Positions 51,346 through 60,889 of a stretch of DNA of 64,000 nucleotides are shown here, one piece after another; position 1 is the first letter of the stretch; each line of letters opens with the position of its first letter. Both the position numbers and the translations under genes were made by a program. The DNA is taken from the NCBI RefSeq assembly GCF_002954705.1, contig NZ_MSCO01000003.1, positions 298,897 through 362,896 of the forward strand, in the 5' to 3' direction. The notes under the pieces were generated by a model. The model did not search any database. It saw only the letters and a list, made by a program, of their open reading frames with translations, and was not told the DNA's origin. Origin of the DNA: Aliivibrio sifiae. GTDB taxonomy: Bacteria; Pseudomonadota; Gammaproteobacteria; Enterobacterales; Vibrionaceae.

Positions 51346-52645
51346 AAAACTCCTTTTTTTTCCTGTGGTTGCTGCGGGTGTCATTATTTTAATTACGGTC
51401 ACAAAATTGCGTCCATCAGCTGAAGTAAAGCCATTAGAAGACCGTTCAAAAATTGTGAAAACTCTCTCTTTAGAACAACAGAATATCGCTCCTCAAGTGA
51501 TTGGTTTTGGCAAAATAAGACCTAAATTTGAATGGAAGGCGATTGCAGAAGTTTCGGGTAAAGTCGTGTATCGCCATCCGGATCTAAACAAAGGTAATGT
51601 CTTGTTAGCGGGAACTGAAGTCTTACGCATAGATCCACTCGATTATGAATTAAAGCTTGCTCAAGCTGAGGCTGATTTGGGTTCGAGTGAAACACAGTTA
51701 GCGAAAGTCGATCTTGAAGAAAAAAACATTAGAAACACGTTAAAAATTGAAAAAAATAGATTATCCATCAGTAAGAAAGAGCTAAATCGTAAAGTAAATC
51801 TACAGAAAAAAGGGCTAACTTCTCAATCGGATCTGGATCAACAAAATCAATCGTATTTAGCACAACAGAAAGTCGTGCAAGATATTCAAAACCAAATTTT
51901 GTTATTGCCAGATGAGCGGAAAGTCGCTCAAGCAATGGTCAAAGTGAATCAAGCAAAGTTAAAGGAAGCACAACGATCTTTAGATAAAACCTCCATCGTA
52001 TTACCTACAGATGTTCGTATTTCAGAAGTGAATATTGAAGCCGATCAAGTGGTGAATCTACAACAAGAAATGTTTATTGCACATGGCATTCAAACCATGG
52101 AAATGGAAGCACAAGTATCGATTCATGATATGCAAACTTTAGCGCAAAGCTTTCATGTATTTCTGCCTAATGAGCAAGGAATGCCAAATATTGATTCATT
52201 ACCGCTTCAAGCAATAGTGCAGTTGAGCAGTGGTCGTTTTAATGCTCAGTGGAAAGCTCAAGTTGAGCGTATCAGTGAAACTGTCGATCCAAACCAAGCG
52301 ACTGTTGGTGTAATTTTAGAGATCCAACAAGACTATAAAATGCTTAAGCCAAGCTCATTACCTCCGTTGGTTAATGGCATGTTTGTAAAAGCATTAATTG
52401 AAGGAGAGGCTTCACCGCAGTGGGTGATCCCAGAAAGTGCCCTTCATGGTGATAAGATTTATTTGTTAAATCAAGATAATCAATTAACTATACTTCCTGT
52501 AAAAATAGTCTTTAGAAGAGATAATCAAGTGGTCATTTCTGGTGGCATTAATGAGGGAGATTTATTGATTTTAAATGATCTTCTTCCTGCTATTAATGGC
52601 ATGCAGTTACGTTCAGTCGTTCCTAAGAAGGAGCTTGTGGAATGA
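51332..52645 (+). CDS. RND efflux periplasmic adaptor (HlyD/MFP family)
   Basis: 437 residues. One N-terminal membrane anchor (LLFFPVVAAGVIILITV), then a biotinyl-lipoyl half-motif (VSGKVVYRHPDLNKGNVLLAG), a long coiled-coil hairpin (about residues 100-210, rich in K, Q and E) and beta-barrel domains. It would bridge the inner-membrane pump and an outer-membrane channel. The start overlaps the TetR gene and the stop overlaps the pump gene (4 nt). Confidence 0.9.
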   Translation: MKINKKLLFFPVVAAGVIILITVTKLRPSAEVKPLEDRSKIVKTLSLEQQNIAPQVIGFGKIRPKFEWKAIAEVSGKVVYRHPDLNKGNVLLAGTEVLRIDPLDYELKLAQAEADLGSSETQLAKVDLEEKNIRNTLKIEKNRLSISKKELNRKVNLQKKGLTSQSDLDQQNQSYLAQQKVVQDIQNQILLLPDERKVAQAMVKVNQAKLKEAQRSLDKTSIVLPTDVRISEVNIEADQVVNLQQEMFIAHGIQTMEMEAQVSIHDMQTLAQSFHVFLPNEQGMPNIDSLPLQAIVQLSSGRFNAQWKAQVERISETVDPNQATVGVILEIQQDYKMLKPSSLPPLVNGMFVKALIEGEASPQWVIPESALHGDKIYLLNQDNQLTILPVKIVFRRDNQVVISGGINEGDLLILNDLLPAINGMQLRSVVPKKELVE

Positions 52646-55600
52646 TTAAGTTTTTTGCAAGACACCCAACGGCAGCCAATTTATTAATGCTCTCTATATT
52701 GCTGCTTGGTTTAGTGTCCTTATCTCAATTAAAGCGTGAAACGTTTCCTGAATTTAGTCCGCCTTATATTTTGGCTGGTGTTGTTTATCCTGGTGCATCG
52801 CCACAAGAAGTGGAGGAAAGCATTTGTGTTCGGATGGAGGATGCCGTTGATGGCTTAGGAAATATAGAAGAAACAAAATGTGAGGCAATTGAAGGCTCTG
52901 CTCGTTTAGTGATTAAGCTGAATGAAAAAGCAGATATAGGGCGAATGCTGGTTGATGTTCAAACTCAAATTGATTCGATTAATGATTTCCCTAAGGAGAT
53001 AGAATCTCCGATAGTTCAAGAGCTAGATTGGAATGAACCTGTGGTGGATGTTGCTATTACTGCGGATACTACATGGCCAGAGTTGAAAGCGTATGCGGAA
53101 AAACTTAAACAAAGTTTAAAGCTTGATTATGATGTTTCTTTGGTTGAAGTAAGTGGGTTTTCTGATCATCAATACCGTGTTGAATTAAATGAAAGTGCGA
53201 TTCGTCAGCTTGGCTTAAATGTCAGTGATATTGCAAATAAACTGGCTGAGCAAAATGTAAAGCTACCCAGCGGTAGCATTGAAACACCAGAAAAAAACTT
53301 TTTAATTCGTTTCGATGAAAGAAAAACAACGCCTCAAGAATTAGCTAAAACGGTGATGGGAGCATCGGATAATGGCGCATTGATCCGTTTAGGTGATATT
53401 GCCACGATAACCGATCGCTTTGAGCTTGATGAGCAAAAAGTATTGTTTGATGGTAAGCCGTCAGCCTTACTTAAGATCAGTAAAAACAAAGAAGAAGATG
53501 CCTTACGAATTAAAGATCGTGTGACTGAGTTTGTTAAATATCAGCAGTCCATCGCTCCTGATGGTGTCGCATTAGAAATGACCAATGATCTTTCTTCTTT
53601 ATTATGGGATCGATTAACCATGATGGTGAAAAATGGTTGGCAAGGGATCATTCTTGTATTTTTAACCATGTGGTTATTTTTTACTTTCCGTTACTCTTTT
53701 TGGGTTGCAGCAGGTCTGCCAGTTGCGTTTCTTGGTGGCTTATTTTTAATGGCGAGTTTAGGACTTTCTATTAATATTATGTCACTCGTCGCACTGTTAA
53801 TGGCAATAGGGATCATGATGGATGATGCCATTGTAATTGCAGAATCGATTGCCTCACATTTAGATCGAGGACAAGAGATAGATGATGCGGTGTATAACGG
53901 CGTCAAAAAAGTCTTTCCCGGCGTATTGTCTTCTTTCTTAACGACAGTATGTATTTTTGGTAGCTTGATGTTTTTGCAAGGAGAGATGGGGGCGGTACTG
54001 AAAGTTATTCCTCAAGTGCTTATTCTTGTATTAACTCTGAGTTTAATTGAAGCATTTTTAATTCTTCCCAATCACCTTAGTCACTCTTTACATAAGGCGA
54101 AAAAAGACAAGCCAATTACCGGTTTTAAAAAGAAAATCTTAGATCGTTTTGAATATTTTAGAAATGTCACTTTAGTGAAAGCAGTAACAAAAGTGGTGGA
54201 ATGGCGTTATGCCTTTTTAGGTGCCGTGATTGCCAGTTTATTGATTTCTTTTTCACTCATTTCTGGTGGCGCGCTTAAGTTCGTGGGTTTTCCTGAATTA
54301 GATGGCGACATTGCGGAAGCTCGAATTATTTTGCCACCGGGTACCTCACTTTCTCAGACTGAAATTGTCGTAGATAAAATTGTTTCTGCTGCCGAAAAGC
54401 TAAATAAAGAATGGAGTGACAAGAACGAGGGGGGACGTCAACTTGTTGAGCATATTACTCAGCAATTTAATACCAATGCTGACGCGAGTGAATCAGGACC
54501 TCATCTGGCGACCATCCGTTTAGATTTATTAGGGGCAGAAAAACGAAATACACTCATTGATGATTTTATTGATGCGTGGCGTGCAGAAGTTGGAGAGTTA
54601 GCTGAGCCAATTACCATGGTTTATAAACAACCGACGATGGGGCCGGGTGGTCGAGCGATTGAAATTCGCATGATGGATGATGATTTACATACGCTAAAGT
54701 CTGCCTCCCTAGAAGTACAAGCTTATCTCAATGAGTTTGCAGGGGTTTATGGTGTGCTTGATGATATGCGAATGGGTAAGGAAGAAGTGCTTGTGAAGCT
54801 TCGTCCTGGGGCTGAAACCTACGGGGTTACAGGCCAATTGGTTGCCAATCAATTACGTGCAGCGTATTTCGGACAAACGGCCGATGAGATCCAACTCGGT
54901 GTTGAAAATATTGAAATTGAAGTTCGTTTAAATAAAGAGCAAGCAGGTAATTTACATACGTTAGAGAACTTTCCTATCATTTTGCCTACAGGAGAGCAAA
55001 TACCTCTAGCCTCTGTTGCAACATTAGATTTTCAGCGTAATTATGTTCGAATTCAACGTATCAATGGATTAAGAACCTTAAGTGTCTTCGGTGATGTTCA
55101 TGCTTCACAAGTGAGCTCGGCCGAAGTACTAAATCAATTTAGAAAAGAGCTTGCTCCTGAACTTCAGAAAAAATACCCAAGTTTACGTTTTGATTTTGAA
55201 GGGGAAGCGAAGGATACCGCAGAAACAGGGCAATCAATGGGCACGGGATTCATGCTGGGTTTATTTGGTGTGTTTGTTATCTTAAGTTTTCAATTCAGAA
55301 GCTACCTTGAACCCTTTGTGGTTATGTTAGCTATTCCATTAGCCTTGATAGGTGTACTGTGGGGGCATGTATTATTAAATCATCCATTAAGTATGCCGAG
55401 TATTATGGGATTTGTTTCTTTGGCTGGGATAGTGGTGAATGATTCTATTTTATTAGTGCAATACATTCGACATCATGTTGATGATGGAGATTCGGTATAT
55501 GAATCTGTTGTAAAAGCGAGCCAAGAAAGGTTTAGAGCGGTATTTTTAACGTCAATAACAACGGCAGCAGGGTTACTGCCACTGTTATTAGAAACCAGTT

Positions 55601-55746
55601 TACAGGCTCAAGTTATTCAGCCTCTTGTCGTTTCTATTGTGTTTGGTATTTTTACTTCAACGTTATTAGTGCTCTTCATGATCCCTGCCGCTTATGCAAT
55701 ATTGGCGGATTTTGGCTTAGTAAAGAAACATGAAGAACTGCACTAA
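52642..55746 (+). CDS. RND-family efflux transporter permease
   Basis: 1034 residues, the usual AcrB-family size, with twelve membrane helices and two large periplasmic loops. The TM4 proton-relay aspartates are visible in IGIMMDDAIVIAES. In the TM10 region the family lysine is not seen; the motif reads AGIVVNDSILLVQY, as in some AcrB-distant RND groups. No TolC-type gene is adjacent, so it probably uses a channel encoded elsewhere. Substrates are unknown. Confidence 0.92.
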   Translation: MIKFFARHPTAANLLMLSILLLGLVSLSQLKRETFPEFSPPYILAGVVYPGASPQEVEESICVRMEDAVDGLGNIEETKCEAIEGSARLVIKLNEKADIGRMLVDVQTQIDSINDFPKEIESPIVQELDWNEPVVDVAITADTTWPELKAYAEKLKQSLKLDYDVSLVEVSGFSDHQYRVELNESAIRQLGLNVSDIANKLAEQNVKLPSGSIETPEKNFLIRFDERKTTPQELAKTVMGASDNGALIRLGDIATITDRFELDEQKVLFDGKPSALLKISKNKEEDALRIKDRVTEFVKYQQSIAPDGVALEMTNDLSSLLWDRLTMMVKNGWQGIILVFLTMWLFFTFRYSFWVAAGLPVAFLGGLFLMASLGLSINIMSLVALLMAIGIMMDDAIVIAESIASHLDRGQEIDDAVYNGVKKVFPGVLSSFLTTVCIFGSLMFLQGEMGAVLKVIPQVLILVLTLSLIEAFLILPNHLSHSLHKAKKDKPITGFKKKILDRFEYFRNVTLVKAVTKVVEWRYAFLGAVIASLLISFSLISGGALKFVGFPELDGDIAEARIILPPGTSLSQTEIVVDKIVSAAEKLNKEWSDKNEGGRQLVEHITQQFNTNADASESGPHLATIRLDLLGAEKRNTLIDDFIDAWRAEVGELAEPITMVYKQPTMGPGGRAIEIRMMDDDLHTLKSASLEVQAYLNEFAGVYGVLDDMRMGKEEVLVKLRPGAETYGVTGQLVANQLRAAYFGQTADEIQLGVENIEIEVRLNKEQAGNLHTLENFPIILPTGEQIPLASVATLDFQRNYVRIQRINGLRTLSVFGDVHASQVSSAEVLNQFRKELAPELQKKYPSLRFDFEGEAKDTAETGQSMGTGFMLGLFGVFVILSFQFRSYLEPFVVMLAIPLALIGVLWGHVLLNHPLSMPSIMGFVSLAGIVVNDSILLVQYIRHHVDDGDSVYESVVKASQERFRAVFLTSITTAAGLLPLLLETSLQAQVIQPLVVSIVFGIFTSTLLVLFMIPAAYAILADFGLVKKHEELH

Positions 55747-55759
55747 TAGAGATAGGTAC

Positions 55760-56761
55760 TTAAAATAAGAAAAGTAAATTAACTGAAAAAACAGAATCGG
55801 TTTTACTTAGTCCGGGAGGTACACGATCTAGATACTCTTGAGATTGTGCTACTTTCAGGGCTATTTCTTCGGTAATGTTATTCGTCACGCTGATTTCTGA
55901 ATCGACACGAGTGTTGCTTTTACCACTAATAACGGTGACTTCAGAGGCTAGTGTCATAACGTCCATCGGTTTCCATGATAACGTCATGTTTGTTCGTATA
56001 ATTGCCTCGGCAACGGTTTCTGGAAAGATAAGATCATCATCATCAATTTCATCAAGGTTTGGATTTTGATAACGGTAACCAGGACCTAATTCCAGTTCTA
56101 ATACTAAGGTTTCGGTATTACTTGCTTGGTAACCTAAACCACCTGAAAAGGTATAATCTTTAAAATAGGCACTATATTTGGTCTCTAAACCTTTAAAGTT
56201 GGCATAAAGGTAATAATCAGGGCTTATTTTATAGTCACTCTGTAAATTAAGGCTTAATTGATCTTTATCTGTTTCGCCATCATCTTTTGATAAGTAATAC
56301 TTAACCTCGCCGGTGTGACGATGTTGTCCTGCGGTGTAACTTGCTTCTAGACGACCATTGAGAGACTGGGAGTCATCGTTACCTTTACTTGATTGATAAC
56401 CAAATTCGACTTGGCTTTCCCATGGTGAAGGTGGGGTTGTATCCTGTTCTTCAGCTTCTATTTCACTGGCTATAGGGCTAATACTTGGTTTTTTTTCAAG
56501 AGTAAGCTCTTCTGTCTCGGCTTCACAATCATCCTTCGACAAGTAATATTTTACTTCATTGGTATGAGTGTTCTCTCCAGAGGTATAAACCGGTTCTAGG
56601 CTACAATTAAGAGATAGTGAGTTGTCGCTTCCATAATCTATTTCGACTGGGTTTTCCCTAGGAGAGGGAGGTGACGTATCCGCGTCTTCAGTATCGATCT
56701 CACTTGCATGAACAGATGCATTAATTGCGATAAGCCCTGTAAGTAAAACTTTTTTTAACAC
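55760..56761 (-). CDS. DUF481 (YdiY-like) outer-membrane protein with duplicated N-terminal segment
   Basis: 333 residues with a signal peptide ending near SVHAS. The C-terminal part is beta-rich and ends in FLF, as outer-membrane barrels do. Residues 20-88 and 99-171 are repeats: PPSP, then Y(x)nSLN, then VKYYLSKDD recur at a constant offset of 79 residues, then 83 after a four-residue indel. The second copy looks like the original DUF481 start (FGYQSSKGNDDSQSLNG); the first has diverged and gained cysteines. Function unknown. Convergent with the RND gene. Confidence 0.8.
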   Translation of the reverse strand: MLKKVLLTGLIAINASVHASEIDTEDADTSPPSPRENPVEIDYGSDNSLSLNCSLEPVYTSGENTHTNEVKYYLSKDDCEAETEELTLEKKPSISPIASEIEAEEQDTTPPSPWESQVEFGYQSSKGNDDSQSLNGRLEASYTAGQHRHTGEVKYYLSKDDGETDKDQLSLNLQSDYKISPDYYLYANFKGLETKYSAYFKDYTFSGGLGYQASNTETLVLELELGPGYRYQNPNLDEIDDDDLIFPETVAEAIIRTNMTLSWKPMDVMTLASEVTVISGKSNTRVDSEISVTNNITEEIALKVAQSQEYLDRVPPGLSKTDSVFSVNLLFLF

Positions 56762-56881
56762 GTATCAATCTCAGAAAAAGTAAAGAGGTTAGATAGTATA
56801 GGTTTTTTATTGGATTAAAGAGTTAAATTTGAGTCAAAATCTTTATTTTGCGAATGGTGAGGTTGGTATGGAAGGATTGTT

Positions 56882-56910
56882 ATTTCATCCATGTTTCTTT
56901 TGGTTATAAT
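56882..56910 (+). promoter_or_regulatory. Candidate dnaB promoter
   Basis: TATAAT (56905-56910) lies 34 bp upstream of dnaB with a weak ATTTCA -35 at 17-bp spacing. Confidence 0.45.
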
Positions 56911-56944
56911 GTAGAGCTAAATTTAGGATGGTGAAAAAGTAGTA

Positions 56945-58342
56945 ATGGCCGATAATCGAAATCAAAACCGTAAACACGATGCACAAGTTGATGCGTTAAA
57001 AGTACCGCCGCATTCATTAGAGGCAGAGCAATCTGTACTTGGTGGTTTACTACTTGATAATGAGCGTTGGGATTCTGTTGCAGAAAAAGTAGTGGCTGGT
57101 GATTTTTATAGCCGACCACATCGACTGATTTTTGAATCAGTTAAATCCATCCTAGAAAATAGTATGCCTCTAGATTTGATTACTTTATCTGAGCATCTTG
57201 AACGTCATGAAAAACTAGATTCAGTGGGTGGTTTTGCCTATCTTGCTGATTTAGTCAAGAATACCCCAAGTGCGGCGAATATTAATGCGTATGCAGATAT
57301 TGTTCGTGAACGTGCCATGGTACGTAATCTTATTGGTGTAGCTAATGAGATTGCAGATGCTGGTTATGATCCTCAAGGTCGAACGTCTGAAGATTTGCTT
57401 GATATGGCGGAAAGTAAAGTATTTGCTATTGCCGAAGAGCGTACGACTGAAAATGAAGGTCCACAGAATGTCGATTCAATTCTAGAGAAAACATTAGAGC
57501 GTATTGAAATCTTATACCAGACACCGCAAGATGGCGTGACTGGGGTTTCTACTGGTTTTACTGATCTCAACAAGAAAACGGCTGGTCTTCAAGGTTCTGA
57601 CTTGATCATTGTCGCTGCTCGTCCATCGATGGGTAAAACCACCTTTGCAATGAACTTATGTGAAAATGCGGCAATGGATCAAGATAAACCAGTGCTTATT
57701 TTCTCGCTAGAGATGCCTGCTGAACAATTGATGATGCGTATGTTGGCATCGATGTCTCGTGTTGACCAAACTAAAATTCGTACTGGTCAATTGGATGATG
57801 AAGATTGGGCGCGTATTTCGTCTACGATGGGTATTTTGACTCAAAAGAAAAATATGTATATCGATGATAGTTCAGGTCTTACACCAACAGAGCTTCGTTC
57901 TCGTGCTCGTCGAGTTGCGCGTGAAGCAGGTGGTCTAAGTATGATCATGGTCGATTACCTTCAGTTAATGCGAGTGCCAGGCCTACAAGACAACCGTACT
58001 CAAGAAATCTCTGAGATATCTCGCTCTTTAAAAGCACTTGCGAAAGAGCTGAACGTTCCTGTTGTTGCTCTATCTCAGTTGAACCGTTCCCTAGAGCAAC
58101 GTGCCGATAAACGTCCAATTAACTCGGATCTTCGTGAATCTGGAGCGATTGAGCAAGATGCCGATTTAATCATGTTTATTTACCGTGATGAGGTTTATAA
58201 CCCTGAGAGTAATCGTAAAGGCATTGCAGAAATTATTTTGGGTAAACAGCGTAATGGTCCTATCGGTTCGGTAAGTTTGACATTCCAAGGACAATTCTCA
58301 CGCTTTGATAACTACGCAGGTCCTGCGTTTGATGATGAATAA
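56945..58342 (+). CDS. dnaB: Replicative DNA helicase DnaB
   Basis: 465 residues (E. coli 471). The N-terminal domain (PPHSLEAEQSVLGGLLLDNE) mediates primase interaction; the C-terminal RecA-like domain has Walker A ARPSMGKTTFAMNL, and MIMVDYLQLMRVPG and LRESGAIEQDADLIMFIYRD. The hexamer unwinds DNA at the replication fork. No intein is present. It is followed 9 bp later by alr, as in E. coli. Confidence 0.98.
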   Translation: MADNRNQNRKHDAQVDALKVPPHSLEAEQSVLGGLLLDNERWDSVAEKVVAGDFYSRPHRLIFESVKSILENSMPLDLITLSEHLERHEKLDSVGGFAYLADLVKNTPSAANINAYADIVRERAMVRNLIGVANEIADAGYDPQGRTSEDLLDMAESKVFAIAEERTTENEGPQNVDSILEKTLERIEILYQTPQDGVTGVSTGFTDLNKKTAGLQGSDLIIVAARPSMGKTTFAMNLCENAAMDQDKPVLIFSLEMPAEQLMMRMLASMSRVDQTKIRTGQLDDEDWARISSTMGILTQKKNMYIDDSSGLTPTELRSRARRVAREAGGLSMIMVDYLQLMRVPGLQDNRTQEISEISRSLKALAKELNVPVVALSQLNRSLEQRADKRPINSDLRESGAIEQDADLIMFIYRDEVYNPESNRKGIAEIILGKQRNGPIGSVSLTFQGQFSRFDNYAGPAFDDE

Positions 58343-58351
58343 GGCAATAAT

Positions 58352-59434
58352 ATGAGCTACATGAAAGCGGCGGCTGCCCAAGTTGATATGTCAGCTTTAG
58401 CGCATAATTTGCAAAAGATTAAACAACAAGCACCAAACAGTAAACTTCTTGCTGTAGTAAAGGCCAATGGCTACGGCCATGGTTTACTTCATATCGCAAA
58501 AGGGGCACAAGGTGCAGACGCTTTTGGTGTAGCTCGTATTGAAGAGGCTTTACAGCTTCGCGCTGGCGGTATTGTTAAGCAAGTATTGTTACTTGAAGGT
58601 TTTTATTCTGCTTGTGATTTACCTATTCTGGTCGCAAATAACATTCAGACTGCGGTACATTGTAAAGAGCAATTAGAAGCATTAGAAGGCGCAGAGCTTG
58701 AAGGGCCAGTAGTTGTTTGGCTTAAAGTGGATTCAGGGATGCATCGTTTAGGTATCCGCCCTGAAGAATATCAAGAGTATGTTAACCGTTTGCATGCATG
58801 TAAAAACGTAGCTAAACCATTACGTTACATGAGCCATTTTGGTTGTGCTGATGAACTTGATAACCCAACAACCAATAAGCAAATAGATACCTTTATGTCA
58901 TTAACGGATGGTTGCCAAGGTGAGCGTTCTCTGGCGGCATCTGCAGGGTTATTAGCATGGCCTGATAGCCAATTAGACTGGGTTAGACCTGGTATTATTA
59001 TGTATGGCGTTTCACCATTTGCGAATCAGTCTGCACAAGAGCTAGGTTACTTGCCTACCATGACCCTTACCTCTCATTTAATCGCAGTTCGTGATGTGAA
59101 AGCCGGTGAAAGTGTTGGCTATGGAGCAATGTGGACCAGCGAACGTGATACAAAAATTGGTGTCATTGCGATTGGTTATGGCGATGGTTATCCAATAGCC
59201 GCTCCTAATGGTACGCCCGTTTTGGTGAATGGACGTAAAGTTTCAATTGCTGGTCGTGTTTCTATGGATATGTTGACGGTTGATTTGGGACCTGATGCAA
59301 AAGATAAAGTGGGCGATGAAGCGGTTTTATGGGGGCGAGATCTTCCAGCCGAAGAAGTTGCCGAGCATATCGGAACTATTGCTTATGAGTTAGTGACTAA
59401 ACTAACATCACGAGTACAGATGCAATACATTTAA
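58352..59434 (+). CDS. alr: Alanine racemase
   Basis: 360 residues (E. coli 359). The PLP-dependent enzyme makes D-alanine for peptidoglycan. The PLP lysine lies in [16 protein letters not shown]; the second catalytic residue is the tyrosine in [19 protein letters not shown]. It is the second gene after dnaB, and its stop overlaps the start of the next gene (TAATG). Confidence 0.97.
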   Translation: MSYMKAAAAQVDMSALAHNLQKIKQQAPNSKLLAVVKANGYGHGLLHIAKGAQGADAFGVARIEEALQLRAGGIVKQVLLLEGFYSACDLPILVANNIQTAVHCKEQLEALEGAELEGPVVVWLKVDSGMHRLGIRPEEYQEYVNRLHACKNVAKPLRYMSHFGCADELDNPTTNKQIDTFMSLTDGCQGERSLAASAGLLAWPDSQLDWVRPGIIMYGVSPFANQSAQELGYLPTMTLTSHLIAVRDVKAGESVGYGAMWTSERDTKIGVIAIGYGDGYPIAAPNGTPVLVNGRKVSIAGRVSMDMLTVDLGPDAKDKVGDEAVLWGRDLPAEEVAEHIGTIAYELVTKLTSRVQMQYI

Positions 59435-60669
59435 TGAGATCTACTTTGAATTTGTTTTCACTTAAAAGCGCTACTGGTTTAGCGCTTTTTCTTATTCTCC
59501 CTTTTTCTTTTTTCAGCAATGCGTTTGCAGAAGAAGATATCTGGCCAACTTCATTACCAGAAACATCAGCGGTACCTTTTATGTTTTCGTCTGAAAGCTT
59601 GGGGACTACGATAGGCGCTGCCGCTGTAATGAAGGGCGTAGGCCAACCTCAAGCGACATTATTTGCTGCGGGACTCTATTCTAATAAAGGGTCTTACATG
59701 ACATATTTGTCTGCTAATAACTTCCAAGTTGGTCATTCATGGTTGGTGGGAGCCAATGCTTATAATGCTAATTTTAAGGATATGGATTACCACCTTGGAT
59801 CTGCTGGTAGTAACAGCTCTTCTGTTGATGATGAAGTTTTTACTGATGGCGTTGAATCACAATATCACCTCACGGCTAATTATATTCTTCCGATCGGTAA
59901 TGCAAAAGATATAGGTGCAAAAGCCGCTTATATGCCTAACCGAGAAGTGAAAAGCTATAACCCATTAGAAAGTGGTGTCTCTAGTATTGAGTTGAGTCCT
60001 TTCTATTATTCTCGTGTTTTATCCGATGTTGCGGGATGGGATGAGCCCGACGCTAATTGGGGCATGAAGGTAAATTTTGATTGGGATAATCGAAATAGTG
60101 TCAGAAACACGACTCACGGCTCGCGAACAGAATTAGATTTTACCTATTCACCAGAAACTAGTGCACAGGAAGAGTGGTGGACGTGGGAGTTTCAACAGAG
60201 TGCTTTCTTTGATTTAGGTAGTTTGGGAGATGTGATAAATAAACAGGTTTTGGCCTTTGATTTTTATGTCGCGGATACACCAAGTTGGCAATCTGATTCG
60301 CATCAACCTCCAGAATATGCAGGCATAAAACTGGGAGGACTTTATCGTTTACGAAGTTATGGTAGTGGACGGTTCCATGGGCGCTCAGCCATTAATTATT
60401 CTGCAGAATATCGAGTAATGCCAGATTGGCAGCCTTTGGAAGATTGGCCTATTTTCAACCTTTACGATGTGCCTTGGTGGCAGTGGGTTGCATTTGTTGA
60501 TGCTGGGCGAGTTGCTGATGAGTTTTCATTTTCTACATTGCATGATGATATGAAATGGAGTGTAGGCGGAGCAATACGTTTTCAAGTTGAAGGTATTGTT
60601 GTGAGAACTGAATTATCAAAAGGCACTGAAGAAAGTCTCTTTCGAGTTATGATTAATCAGCCATTTTAA
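59434..60669 (+). CDS. Omp85/BamA-type surface antigen barrel protein, no POTRA domains
   Basis: 411 residues. A signal peptide ends near NAFA-EE. After a short linker the whole protein is beta-rich with alternating aromatic residues, resembling the bacterial surface antigen (Omp85 C-terminal) barrel: SESLGTTIGAAAVMKGVGQ near the start, FDWDNRNSVRNTTHGSRTEL in the middle and a terminal aromatic residue (NQPF). There is no room for POTRA repeats. The ATG overlaps the alr stop, so the two are translationally coupled. Function unknown. Confidence 0.8.
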   Translation: MRSTLNLFSLKSATGLALFLILPFSFFSNAFAEEDIWPTSLPETSAVPFMFSSESLGTTIGAAAVMKGVGQPQATLFAAGLYSNKGSYMTYLSANNFQVGHSWLVGANAYNANFKDMDYHLGSAGSNSSSVDDEVFTDGVESQYHLTANYILPIGNAKDIGAKAAYMPNREVKSYNPLESGVSSIELSPFYYSRVLSDVAGWDEPDANWGMKVNFDWDNRNSVRNTTHGSRTELDFTYSPETSAQEEWWTWEFQQSAFFDLGSLGDVINKQVLAFDFYVADTPSWQSDSHQPPEYAGIKLGGLYRLRSYGSGRFHGRSAINYSAEYRVMPDWQPLEDWPIFNLYDVPWWQWVAFVDAGRVADEFSFSTLHDDMKWSVGGAIRFQVEGIVVRTELSKGTEESLFRVMINQPF

Positions 60670-60889
60670 TTGATTAATCACGAGAAAAATGACTTGAGTA
60701 CTAGAGTTCTGTAATTTTGATAGAGATAATGTTCACTTATAGAAGTTTTAATGTGACCTAACTCAAAAAGGGTGAGCGTAGTTTTGGTCATAATATATAA
60801 AGTTCACCATATTTTTTAGATTCGTATAAACGGGGCGTTCAGAAATTTATTTTTGAGCCAAAAAACCTACTACACGGGATATTTTTACC

